Of a stretch of DNA of 64,000 nucleotides, positions 15,860 through 26,845 are shown one piece after another. Below the pieces are notes generated by a model. That model had not been told where the DNA came from and did no database searches. It saw only the letters and a list, made by a program, of their open reading frames with translations. Each line of letters starts with the position of its first letter. The first letter of the stretch is position 1. Location of the stretch: assembly GCA_910591455.2 (NCBI GenBank), contig OU342808.1, positions 3,440,607 through 3,504,606 on the forward strand, in the 5' to 3' direction. Both the position numbers and the translations under genes were made by a program. Source of the DNA: Pholis gunnellus. Its lineage: Eukaryota > Chordata > Actinopteri > Perciformes > Pholidae.

Positions 15860-17375
15860 TCCAGGGACACCCATGGGTTTACCAGGGCTTTCAGTTGGTC
15901 CCTGCTAAACGACAAATGAGCCATTAATACAGCCACTAATATAATAACCTCGTTAATACACCTTTTGGTTCATATTTTAGATCTGGAGTCGCAGGTTCCT
16001 TTTTCAATAGGCTTCTATTCGTGTCCTCTTTTTGCTACACAAGACATTTGAATCACTAATTGCCCGAACATCTTTCCTAAATGAGTGTGTGCATTATTGA
16101 GCTGTGGTTTTTATTTAGCATAAAAGTAGTGTGTGTGTGAGCTACAGGCACAATGCACCAGGCCCAGCTATGATGTGTAAAAGCGCTGCTTTTCTCTGGT
16201 GGGAGCCTTCTTTCAAATGACACACGGCTTCACGTAGAACTGGGCAGCGATGTAGCATGTTGTCCTCCAATCCACACGTCCTTGTTTCTAAGAGTTGCTG
16301 TAGGAATGTATGCCTGGTATGCTATAATAGCAGCGCTTTCAAAGTACTCCATATTATTTGACACTGCTTTAACAGAACCATATGGAGAAAATGACTCTTA
16401 TTTAATGCGTTGATGTTTGAACTAATTTGTTATTCTCTTATGGAAGGAAAAGCACATAGTCTATTTCTCTCCTATTGAGCTATTTCTTTAGGACTAATTA
16501 AGCCCGTTTTCATTTCAAACTAGCAAAGTCAAACTAAAGTTGTCCTGCTCGCTGGTGGTCTTGTGGCATTTGTCCGGTATAAGTTACGGCGGTCTTCCTT
16601 TTGATCTACATGTGTGTTTTATTCGCTTTGACAGGGAAAATGAGCACTTTGGCTGATCATAAACTTCTCTGAACACTGGAAATAACAAAGCCCCTCACAG
16701 CCCCCCCCCTCTGCTTTTTAAACCAGGACGGTTTCAAATTGCCGCTTTGGCTAAAGGGACAGGAATAGTATGGTATTAAATGAGGGTTTCTGGTATTGTA
16801 TCTCGGAATGTGCTCTTTGCCCTATATATGCTCCTCCACCCTCATTTCCTCCAGGCGAAGTCTCGCTCACTGCCTGTTTTCAGCGAGGCCAGGCGCAGCC
16901 CATGTGAACAGCTTTGGCTTTGATTTCAGTAAATATGTTCTTCCTCCGGTCTTAGAACCTAATGCTGACCGGAACAAATGACAGGAAAGGCTCCGGACCT
17001 ACAGAGAGGAGTCACATTACCACCATATCAAACCAACTGTCAACTAACATTAGAGTTTGATTTCAACAAACAATACTGTTTCATTTTCACAAGTCACGGC
17101 TTGCACATCAGAACAATTCCTTTCAAGTTTGCATAAATGATATGCTTTTCTATTTATGCATTTTACACCATATAGGCTACATTGTGTTGTTAACGTAATA
17201 AGCCTATTGGCTTATTTCACGGCTGCTGGTTTGCAGGAGGCTTCCAACACGTTGGTAGTTGTGTGGAGGCCGGCTCCCCTCTATAGGCCCCATACTGTCT
17301 GTATCATTGGGTAACGCTGGAGCTGACCACGTGCCTGCTGGCGCTTCAATAGAAACTGAACAGATTTGAAGAGCA
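15860..17375. other. Between CpG-rich region and microRNA cluster
   Basis: No gene recognised. It would be intronic if the microRNA host starts in the CpG-rich region. Confidence 0.4.
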
Positions 17376-17380
17376 GCCGT

Positions 17381-17460
17381 GTTGTCCAAAGCCCCTTTTC
17401 TGTTGTACTACTGTGAAATCAGATGAGCAGTGCAATATTAAAAGGGCATTGGCTGACAAC
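17381..17460 (+). ncRNA. mir-130c: microRNA precursor mir-130c
   Basis: The hairpin is closed by GTTGTC at 17381 and GACAAC at 17455. The 3' arm mature sequence lies at 17428-17449, starts CAGTGCAATATTAAAAG and ends GGGCAT, matching the fish miR-130c form as I remember it. The 5' arm (17391-17412, starting GCCCCTTTTCTG) pairs with it. The seed is AGTGCAA, shared with miR-301, miR-454 and the other miR-130s, so it should repress the same set of 3'UTRs. It lies about 370 bp upstream of mir-301 on the same strand, consistent with co-transcription. A long poly-C run begins 4 nt after the stem. Confidence 0.95.
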
Positions 17461-17463
17461 ACC

Positions 17464-17524
17464 GCCCCCCCAACCCCCCCCCCCCCCCCCCCTCCCTACA
17501 TCCACCCACCCCCCCCACACCTCC
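17464..17524 (+). repeat. Poly-C / C-rich tract
   Basis: A run of mostly cytosine with uninterrupted stretches of up to about 20 C, beginning 4 nt after the base of the mir-130c stem. The complementary strand has quadruplex potential, and the transcript would bind poly-C-binding proteins in principle. Confidence 0.9.
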
Positions 17525-17726
17525 TCCGCCTCCCACTTCCTCTACTTACAAATCGTATTTAAACGTGACAAGAAAATAGAACTGCTACTCTGGTGGCCCG
17601 AAGTTGAAGGGACGCCCAGCCCCAGGATGGAAAGCTCTTTAATTGAAGTCAGTTTGTCGTGGCGGTGTGTCGCTAGCGTGCGTGGCTTATGCGTGTGGTA
17701 TGGCTGCCGTAGAAGCGCTGTTCACG

Positions 17727-17730
<4 letters not shown>

Positions 17731-17758
<28 letters not shown>
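17731..17758 (+). repeat. (GT)14 microsatellite
   Basis: A pure GT tract between mir-130c and mir-301, ending about 10 bp before the mir-301 flanking sequence. Confidence 0.97.
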
Positions 17759-17761
<3 letters not shown>

Positions 17762-17766
17762 AGCTT

Positions 17767-17853
17767 GCAGAGGTCAGCTGCTTTGACGATGTTGCACTAC
17801 TGTACCATCCGCTAAAGCAGTGCAATAGTATTGTCATAGCATTCGGCCTTTGC
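17767..17853 (+). ncRNA. mir-301: microRNA precursor mir-301 (301c-like)
   Basis: The 3' arm at 17818-17840 starts CAGTGCAATAGTATTGTCA and continues TAGC. The TCATAGC ending, rather than TCAAAGC, resembles the fish miR-301c variant. The 5' arm at 17780-17801 (GCTTTGACGATG, then TTGCACTACT) pairs with it across a short loop (CCATCCGCTAAAG), and the lower stem continues through GCAGAGGTC/GGCCTTTGC. The seed AGTGCAA is the miR-130/301 family seed. The pairing of a miR-130 and a miR-301 hairpin within a few hundred bases is conserved in vertebrates (human MIR301B/MIR130B). Confidence 0.94.
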
Positions 17854-19651
17854 CCACACTACGGCGCAGCGCGGCGGAAAGACGGAGGCTGTTGAATGGA
17901 GAGAAATAGACGATACGAACCATGAAGGAGCCTCTGTGGGTTCTTAGTGGAAGGCAGCCTCCCTCCCAACCCCCACACACTACCTCCAGATTCACACGCA
18001 CATTCCCAGCACCATATGACACAGGCCATAGGTTTAGACTAGAGGGGAACCATTACCACAACCGCTCTGTGCTGGCTCAGTGCTGGTTCATGGTCATTCT
18101 TGGGAAAGTTTCCTTTTTTTATCCCGTTCAAATAGTCCGTCATCAAAAATGATGAATAGAGTGATTTTATAAGTGTTGTTAGAAGATATGCATCATTTTA
18201 TTTAGTCAGTCTAATCAATTATTCGCACAATAACAATTTGAGCAGATTTTTGCTCTATATTATTATGAGGAAAGTACTACAAATAATTAGACTGACAGCT
18301 GTTCACATACAATACGTCTTGAACTTTTTCATTTCATAGATCACAGACCTTCATTTTGAAGACAATCCAAAGGAGTTTTTAGTGATGTCATATATATATC
18401 TTTCTTTTCTTAGAAAAAGTTCCGACATAAACAATGGATTTAAATTGCTAATTTGAATCGAGTGAAATAAAAAAAGTATCGTTTATTTTGGAAACTCCCT
18501 CAAGGACCGCTGGAGGTCCCCAGTCCGCAATTTTTGGGAACCAGTGCCTGAGCCCGGAGGTCCTTATGACAGGAAGAGTCTGTGGCTTTTCTATTCAAAC
18601 AAGCTGCATTATTAGGCTGTGTTTTACCCTGGGAGATATAGGCCTCATAGGCCACGCCTCCTAGAAAAGAACATTTTGTTCACAGAACTTCAGAGGCTGT
18701 CTCGGTTTGCGTTGCAGACCACGTCAGATTAAGTAACACGCGTTCAGGTCAACTTTCCTAACTTGTCGCACGTTTTGTTGGCCAGTGTGATGTGTTGCTA
18801 CACGCTGGTCCACAACATGTAGTCCGGTTTAGCTCAACAAGGCTTTTTAACTTATCTGATCATGATCAGGGATTAAGTAAAACCACAATTTAACTGTAAT
18901 AACATGTTTTTATGAAAGTGATTTATTTTTATTTAACATACATTTTCATGTACTAAACATTTTGAGTATAAATAAATCAGTTTGTGGAAAGCAGCCTGAC
19001 AGGTTCAGGTTACATGGAAATAGTATTTTAGGATCATGAGAGGAATAAAAGAACTGACTTGTAAAAATAAGTGTTTTATTCCTAATTTCGTTTTTTGTGT
19101 GTTTGACTGAAATGATATGCAGCACTTTGTGATGTTTGCTGCTGCTGATTAATTATCAGAACATACGAACCAGGCTGTTAAAGATATCAACTAGCTTTAT
19201 GTGCAAACTAAAATCAAAAAAGCACAAGCACCTATTAAAGCTCCACTTTAGAATACAGTTTGGTTGCAACTGTGTAAAACCCTCTGGTTTATTGCATATG
19301 AATATTTTATTGGTCACCATATGTTATTTTCCAGGATAAAAAGTGTACGAGACTTCCCTGTAAAGGAACGCGTGAGCCTATAGGTTAACCTACAGACATG
19401 TAGTTATGTGTGTGTGTGGGTGTGGGTATGTGTGTGGGTGTGTGTGTGTGGGTGGGTGGAGCACAGGGCTCTTTTTTTTCTCTGTTCCAGTCGGCTTTTG
19501 AAAGCATAATTTGAGTGTGCAGTCTTGAAGAAGTCACGGTGTGGGTGGGAAAAATTGGGTAAGTTTCCTATTTGGGGCAGGTCGTAGGGGGGGATGGGGC
19601 TCCTTGTGAGGAATGTGGAGGGCAGGGCCGCTCTGGGGGTTACTGCCTCTG

Positions 19652-19654
<3 letters not shown>

Positions 19655-19713
<59 letters not shown>
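19655..19713 (+). repeat. (GT)n microsatellite
   Basis: About 29 GT units. A less pure GT/GGTG tract lies 200 bp upstream at 19407-19456. Confidence 0.95.
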
Positions 19714-19715
<2 letters not shown>

Positions 19716-20724
19716 ACGCCTCGGAGCACTGGAGTCTGGAGCGTCATATTTAGCCACTGTTTAGCGAGCGACTGTGGGATTTGCTGTTTGTTGTGTGTCT
19801 TAAGGGGGAAAGTGTTGTAGTGAGGGATAGAAAGTCCGTTTTATTTACTGAAATATGCTCGCGTACATTTAACCGTATTATATGGAGATAGTGCTATTAA
19901 AACAAGGCCTTTGTTAAATGTATCTAGTTTGTATTGTGCTACTGGTTTGTGTCATTATGATCATTTAGTGGAGGTTCACTTTTCTTATTTGAAGTATTCG
20001 ATTCAACTCCCTTTCTATGTTAATACAAAATCCAACAATGTAGATCAATCATAAGTCATGATGAACAGCTTCTACGTTAGATTGAGGCGTTGAAGCACCA
20101 GCACCACATGAATGAATGCGTTTCTAGAATCTTTTAGCTGTGCTGGAACAGCAGGCCTGTTGTTCCTCCGTCAGGTGACTGCGACATGTTATCAAATGAG
20201 AACGACTCCAAAATGCTCAAGTATGGAGCGGATGGGAGCGTTTGGATCGGCAGCATGTGGAAGCTTGCCTTTGTCATTGTGCTGGTAGGCAAATACCAGA
20301 GCAGACCGGGTCTATATGAAGTGTAGCCGATGGGGACGCTCCATGGAGGCGGGACTATAGTGCAGCTACAGCCAATAACATGTCTCCCGAGGGACCGGCT
20401 ATAGCAACCCATCCTGCTCGGCAACATTACAACTGATCCTTGAACAATAGGTCGACGCAGGCCGTCATCCATAGGCCGCAGTAACAACATCCTGTTTCTG
20501 TGGCCGCCTCTCACATTAACACGACTGCACAGTGCTGCACGCGTCTTCTTCCCGCGTTCATGAGCTGCAAATATAAATCTCAAATGATGAAGAACTTCCC
20601 ATGATAAACAATTATGGCAAGAAGAGTTTGGTTGTATTTTCAGAGAGAAAAAGACAATCCGGTGATTTTTTATTGCTCAGGAATATTGTAAATGTGGTGT
20701 GAACTATGTGGTTACCGTTGATCT

Positions 20725-20916
20725 GAATTAGAGCTAAATTAATTAGTCAATGAGTCGACTGGCTGAGTATTTTTTATAATCAATTCATTATTTAAGAATT
20801 ATTTTTACTTGAGTTGTGCTAAAAAAATGTTCTTAGATTCTTTTAAACAAATTAATCAAGAAATAATTCTCGAATTAATCGATAACGAAAATAGCGGATG
20901 ATTGCAGCGCTAATCA
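20725..20916. mobile_element. Degenerate teleost MITE with ATTAATCGAT-type inverted repeats
   Basis: The left part (TAGAGCTAAATTAATTAGTCA, followed by GTCGACTGG) and the right part (GAATTAATCGATAACGAAAA, then GCAGCGCTAAT) are approximate inverted repeats. They match the general form of a very abundant fish repeat that starts near GCTGCAACGATTAATCG. A diverged relative is at 51055-51260. Confidence 0.5.
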
Positions 20917-21244
20917 ACAGCTGGAGCAGAGAACATTGCAAGTCACACTGCTGGTACAGAAAGTTGAGGTGGGTATATTATTTTAAGATCTGTATTAAAC
21001 ATTTAAATTCATTGCTCATTATTAACAGCTTTGCAAATATCAGATTTTTCCACACGAATGAATTCCACAAGTGAGAGTCGGTCATGACGAGAGCCGGTGT
21101 GAGCTCACGTGTGTGACAGCATCGATGGTTGAAATGTTTATGTTGCCATATATTGTTCATCAAAACTCAAATTCTATTTCATAGTTTGTGTCATGCTAGG
21201 ATTTGGCGTAACGTTGCATGAAAGCTGAATGTATTATTGAATGG

Positions 21245-21376
<132 letters not shown>

Positions 21377-22895
21377 CAAATTAGATTTTGCCATTTCTGA
21401 GCCTCTAACTTGCCGCATAAGCTGTAAAGAATCCTGTTCCCTAAAGTGAGCGGTATGTGTGGTGACCCGGCCGTCTCTAAAAGAAGAGTGGAATTTATTA
21501 CGCCTGTTGTCTCCAAAGCCTTTGGTTTTAATGAGGGGCAGAGTGCAGCATTTCTGCCACTGAAAAGAATAGTTCTCTCTCTGTTGATGGGACATATATC
21601 TGTTTCCTCCATCCTGATAACGGAACCATGGTGAACGGCAGAGATTTAGAGATAATAGACAGAGAGTTAAGTCCAACTCTGTGTCTTACTGACTGTTACT
21701 AAACGTGAGGAAAGGTCCTTGAAAGTATTTATCAGAATAGAAATGGATATTTTACATTTCTATGAAATGTGAAGACATGACTATGGCCCTCTGAATGTGA
21801 ATGCCTGTATAAGCTCTGTGCGTCTGAGTCACATCCAGTCCAAATGACCGCGGCCTGCGTTTCTACTGGCTAACAATGTCTCGAGCTGCCTGCTCACACT
21901 CGTCTGATCACGTGACTGATCACATGTATGCTCACAGCAGGAAGAGCCAATCAGAAACAAGCATGCACCATATATCTGCCATAATCCTTACATTTTTCTC
22001 ACAGACATGTTATTCTGCAAAAACATGTGATTTGAAGTGTCTTTATCGACATAGCATATCGTTTTATGGAGCGCATATTTTATAAGGGAAATAAATGGTG
22101 CTGCCGATAGATGACACGTTATGTAACGAGGAGAATTTAATCAGGAGGACGGAACAGTTTTATTGTTGGTATAAAAGAAAACATACAATCAAAGTATTGA
22201 AATGTTCCAATGCAAGTAGCAGCTCAAAGTACTGAATGGTACAAATATATGATTCAGCATGTACTGCAGGTGCCTTTGAATGTGTGAGCGTTGTGATGAA
22301 GAGGAGAGTCACGGAGAGCTTCACTGAGGACGTTAACTTCAGCCCATCTGGACACAACAGCTGTAACAGGTTTCCAGGTAAACCTTTTTGCTGGATGGAG
22401 GCGACATTAGGGGGATGATACATTAGTCTTCTGTTTCGGAGGGTTTTTGTGACCTCTTGACATTTGTACATGTGGGTATGAGCTTTATTAGACATTATTC
22501 TTACCATGTCGGCGTGAGAAGGACGATGGCCTCCCCGCGGTATGTACTCGCGTCTCCTCCCTCTCTGTGCTCACGCAGGTCATCTGTTTCCTCATCAGTC
22601 ACATGGGTTTGCAAAGAAAATGTTTTTTCTTTTTGTTCAAAGTTAAAAATCCCAACTAGAGGGAATGCAAGATGACAATTTACATTTAGTCAAATTCTTT
22701 AGCTAATATGATAAAGTAGCATGTATAAGACGCGAGTGGTTTGTGATGATTTCTTTTGAAGAGGTGAATGTTCCCAGGTAGACTACATATCTAGCTCCCT
22801 CTGTGAAGAAGGTTGTTGACCTCCTCCCTCTTGTGTCTCCTCAGGTCACACTGAGACGGCCTCTCTCTCTGAGCACCTCGTCCATGTCGCCTTGT

Positions 22896-22972
22896 AGACG
22901 AGACCCTATCAATATTGCCTCTGCTTTCACTAGAGCTAACAGAGTAGTGCAATATTGCTTATAGGGTCTTGA
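22896..22972 (+). ncRNA. mir-454: microRNA precursor mir-454
   Basis: The 5' arm at 22903-22924 (ACCCTATCAATATTG, then CCTCTGC) and the 3' arm at 22945-22967 (TAGTGCAATATTGC, then TTATAGGGT) pair almost perfectly around a ~20-nt loop. Both arms match vertebrate miR-454 as I know it; the 5' arm differs by one base (GCC instead of GTC) from the human form. The 3' arm carries the AGTGCAA seed of the miR-130 family. In human, MIR454 sits beside MIR301A on chromosome 17. Here it is in one cluster with the 130c/301 and 130b hairpins, which looks like the fuller ancestral arrangement. Confidence 0.95.
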
Positions 22973-24365
22973 CTCTGAGGGCTGATCTCCGCCCTGTGGT
23001 GTGTCATGCAGCTGATGTCACAACAGGCCTTCTGCTCACTCCCATTACATCATGCTCAGCTTCACACTGCTGCTCGTACACCGTGTGCTACCAGGTGTGT
23101 GACAACTTTCAACCATGTAGCTTTGCTGTGAGTTTATTTGCAAAAGCAGATAACGGTTTGATTGATATTCGCTTGAGTGCACAATAGAAAAAAGAAACAA
23201 AAAGTGAGATATCTTGTCAAAGCAACCCTGGATCGGTACAAAGTAGCTGCTAATAGGAGTAGTGTGAACCCTCTTTAGGCTGAACAGTGAAACAATCGGT
23301 CGTTCTCTGCTTTAGGAACCACCAGCTATGATTCACACAATTAAGAAAACAGTGCTGGTGCTAGATTTCCTTCAATACAGGGACAACTCTTAAAGAACTG
23401 GTTCAGCGACATTATACGATCTACTGGTGTCTTTCCACGGTGGTGGATGTTCATGGCTCTGTGTTTCTATCTGTCTGTTACATTTCTTCCCTCACCCCAA
23501 TAGAGTGGTCGTGAATGGAATGAAGACATTAAAACAGTGTCTGTGTAACATCATAATAATCCATACAGCACACTGTATGAATATGTATTCAATAGAAATG
23601 AGCTCCAATGAATATGTTGCCACTGAGGACTATCCAGAGTAGCAGACACTGTTTTTTTTCAATGTAATTTGTCAATGCTTGTAGCAGCAAAAATGAAACT
23701 CCATTGACCTCCATCGTATTTGCGTGGGGACAGAAATGTGAAACCCTGGACAAATAAACCAAAGCTTACAGGAAGGAGGGAAACATGTTTGCTTTTTTAA
23801 CATTTGGGTGAACTGGGCCTTTAAATACGATTTAATACCATTAAAAGTCCCAATGTGATGAATTAATGATATAGGTTTTCTTTAAATGATTTTAAATGCT
23901 TTAATTGAGAGTACTTTTTCATTGTTTCTGCCTAAAATGAAACGATGTCTCCAGCACTTTTATGAACCGATTCTAAAGGCTTAGAAGCGTTCACGTTTTG
24001 GAAGCAGTGGCGTTAATCGTCACACGTTTAATTTGACTGAAAATGATTTATACAACATGAAGATGTTTGACCTCCTGATTGCTGCTCAGTGTGCTCATTG
24101 GGAAACAAAGTGAATGTTTTCATTTAACATTTGCATAAAATGCACAGAACAGAACCACGAAACCTCGTTATACTCTGTTCATGTTACAGTTCAGTCTCAT
24201 TATTAGTAGTCTTCCTGCCTCTTAAACCCGTATTTACTCCACATGCAGTATTCTGAAAGTAAGCAAACAGTGAATTGAGCAGAACTAGTGAACGTGTGTT
24301 CAACTAGTGTTGAAAGTAAAGATGATTTCAGGTTGCATGTCTCCAGGACAGCAGCTGCAGGACGC

Positions 24366-24448
24366 TCTCTGCTCCACACTCTTTCCCTGTTGCACTACTG
24401 TGGGAGCTGCAGCAAGCAGTGCAATAATGAAAGGGCATCGGTCAGCTG
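24366..24448 (+). ncRNA. mir-130b: microRNA precursor mir-130b
   Basis: The 3' arm at 24417-24438 reads CAGTGCAATAATG then AAAGGGCAT, the fish miR-130b form. The 5' arm at 24378-24399 (ACTCTTTCCCTG, then TTGCACTACT) is like vertebrate miR-130b-5p. The loop is TGGGAGCTGCAGCAAG. It lies 1.4 kb downstream of mir-454 on the same strand, and the seed is AGTGCAA. It is the last hairpin of the cluster. The next supported gene, sdf2l1, is on the opposite strand and converges on it. Confidence 0.95.
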
Positions 24449-24753
24449 GGCCAAGCCTCTTCCTCCTTCAGCCTGCCTCTGAGCAAGGCACCACAACCTG
24501 CGCTAACTCACACCTTCATCGGGAAGAGGACTTCAATAACGACGATGAGGAAGTGGTATTTGTGTGTTGATGTGATGGGATGTGGGACTGCAGCCAGTAA
24601 GAATGTTACGCTTCCTATGTGTCCGAGACGATAATAAAAGCTCCTGATAACATAAAGTAGCGTTCTCATGTTCTGTGTAGTTCTAATGAAAACAATGTGT
24701 TCTGTGCATTATCATCAGTAATGTGGGCAGAGATTCTGTAAAGTTCATTTTCA

Positions 24754-25940
24754 AGGGATAGGAACATAGAAACAGACTGTAGGGATAGGACCATAGAAAC
24801 AGAAACATAGAGACTGTGTAGGGATAGGAACATAGAAACAGAAACATAGAGACTGTGTAGGGATAGGACCATAGAAACAGAAACATAGAGACTGTGTAGG
24901 GATAGGACCATAGAAACAGAAACATAGAGACTGTGTAGGGATAGGAACATAGAAACAGAAACATAGAGACTGTGTAGAGATAGGAACATAGAGACATAGG
25001 AACATAGAGACTGTGTTGGGATAGGAACATAGAAACAGAAACTTAGAGACTGTGTAGGGATAGGAACATAGAGACATGGGAACATAGAGACTGTAGGGAT
25101 AGGAACATAGAAACAGAAACATAGAGACTGTGTAGGGATAGGACCATAGAAACAGAAACATAGAGACTGTGTAGGGATAGGAACATAGAAACAGAAACAT
25201 AGAGACTGTGTAGGGATAGGAACATAGAGACATAGGAACATAGAGACTGTGTTGGGATAGGAACATAGAAACAGAAACTTAGAGACTGTGTAGGGATAGG
25301 AACATAGAGACATGGGAACATAGAGACTGTGTAGGGATAGGAAAATAGAAACAGAAACTTAGAGACTGTTTAGGGATAGGAACATAGAAACAGAAACTTA
25401 GAGACTGTATGGATAGGAACATAGAGACATAGGAACATAGAGACTGTGTAGAGATAGGAACATAGAGACATAGGAACATAGAGACTGTGTAGAGATAGGA
25501 ACATAGAGACATAGGAACATAGAGACTGTGTAGGGATAGGAACATAGAGACATAGGAACATAGAGACTGTGTAGGGATAGGAACATAGAGACATAGGAAC
25601 ATAGAGACTGTGTAGGGATAGGAACATAGAGACATAGGAACATAGAGACATAGGATCATAGAGACTGTGTAGAGATAGGAACATAGAGACTGTGTAGAGA
25701 TAGGAACATAGAGACATAGGAACATAGAGACTGTGTAGGGATGGGAATATAGGAACATAGAGACATAGGAACATAGAGACTGTGTAGAGATAGGAACATA
25801 GAGACATAGGAACATAGAGACTGTGTAGAGATAGGAACATAGAGACAGAGAAACATAGAGACTGTGTAGGGATAGGAATATAGAGACAGAGAAACATAGA
25901 GACTGTGTAGGGATGGGAATATAGGAACATAGAAACACAA
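24754..25940 (+). repeat. Minisatellite, ~39-41-bp unit, about 30 copies
   Basis: The unit is built from GGAACATAGA, AACAGAAACATAGAG and ACTGTGTAGGGATA. A second variant replaces AAACAGAAACATAG with GACATAGGAACATAG. Variants alternate in blocks; a stretch containing TGTGTTGGGATAGG and ACTTAGAGACTG near 25010-25100 recurs about 235 bp later, so multi-unit segments were duplicated too. All long minus-strand frames here (up to 227 codons, rich in Ser, Leu, Tyr, Phe, Val and Pro) are translated repeat, not genes. Confidence 0.97.
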
Positions 25941-26460
25941 AAACAAGGGGAACAGAGGCCACGTATAGACCAACACAACATTTCCTCCTCAGAGGTGGGT
26001 GGTCACATTTACATTTCCTCTGCTTGGCCTGCTGGGACTGAACAGGCCTGGAGAGCCTGGGACCTCCCTCTGCACCCCCATCCCCCTACAACTCCACCCC
26101 CACCCTAAAGTACTAAGGGTCAGCACCAGTGCACCGTTCACAGGGTAAAACGAAGGGAAACAAAACCCCAGCTATAATTTAAAAACATATTATGTTGTCA
26201 GATAGACAGAAACAGACCATATATATATATATTTCTATATATATATCCTCTGGGGGACTTACACTAGTTCAATACTGTTTTATGAAATTGCTTGTAAGAA
26301 AAATCATATCAATAAAACATGTATATCATATAAAATGTATTCTGCAAAATTAAATTGATTTATTTTAGACTACGCGTGTTTGTGGCTCAGATTCCTTAAA
26401 AAAACTTGAAAGTTGTTTTCAATCTACACCCATTTTCTTACTGAGCTCAAAGAACTGACC
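25941..26460. other. Spacer between two minisatellites
   Basis: A C-rich patch at 26070-26110 and TA runs near 26220-26250. No gene seen. Confidence 0.5.
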
Positions 26461-26465
26461 TCTGA

Positions 26466-26840
26466 GTATGTTACCTTTATGTTACCTGTATGTCACATGC
26501 ATGTTACCTGTATGTTACCTGTATGTTGCCTGCATGTTACCTGTATGTCACATGTATGTCACATGTATGTTACCTGTATGTTACATGTACGTTGCCTGCA
26601 TGTTACCTGTATGTCACATGTATGTCACATGTATGTCACATGTATGTTACCTGTATGTTGCCTGCATGTTACCTGTATGTCACATGCATGTTACCTGTAT
26701 GTTACCTGTATGTTGCCTGCATGTTACCTGTATGTCACATGTATGTCACATGTATGTTACCTGTATGTTACATGTATGTTGCCTGCATGTTACCTGTATG
26801 TTACCTGTATGTCACATGTATGGTACATGTATGTTACCTG
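26466..26840 (+). repeat. 11-bp minisatellite, about 34 copies
   Basis: Units are TGTTACCTGTA, TGTCACATGTA/TGTCACATGCA and TGTTGCCTGCA in a non-random order with multi-unit periodicity. Three units make 33 bp, so all three plus-strand frames stay open and give Met/Cys/Tyr/Val-rich pseudo-proteins of up to 152 codons. Confidence 0.97.
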
Positions 26841-26845
26841 TCAAG

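Noticed and set aside
17423..17815. 130-codon plus frame overlapping mir-130c
   Set aside because: It starts inside the hairpin loop and runs through poly-C and GT tracts; no protein family.
20134..20583. 149-codon minus-strand frame
   Set aside because: No recognisable domain, no splice context, and ordinary non-coding composition; kept only as background.
24666..25981. Several long minus-strand frames (up to 227 codons) rich in Ser/Leu/Tyr/Phe
   Set aside because: They are translations of the 39-41-bp minisatellite in different frames.
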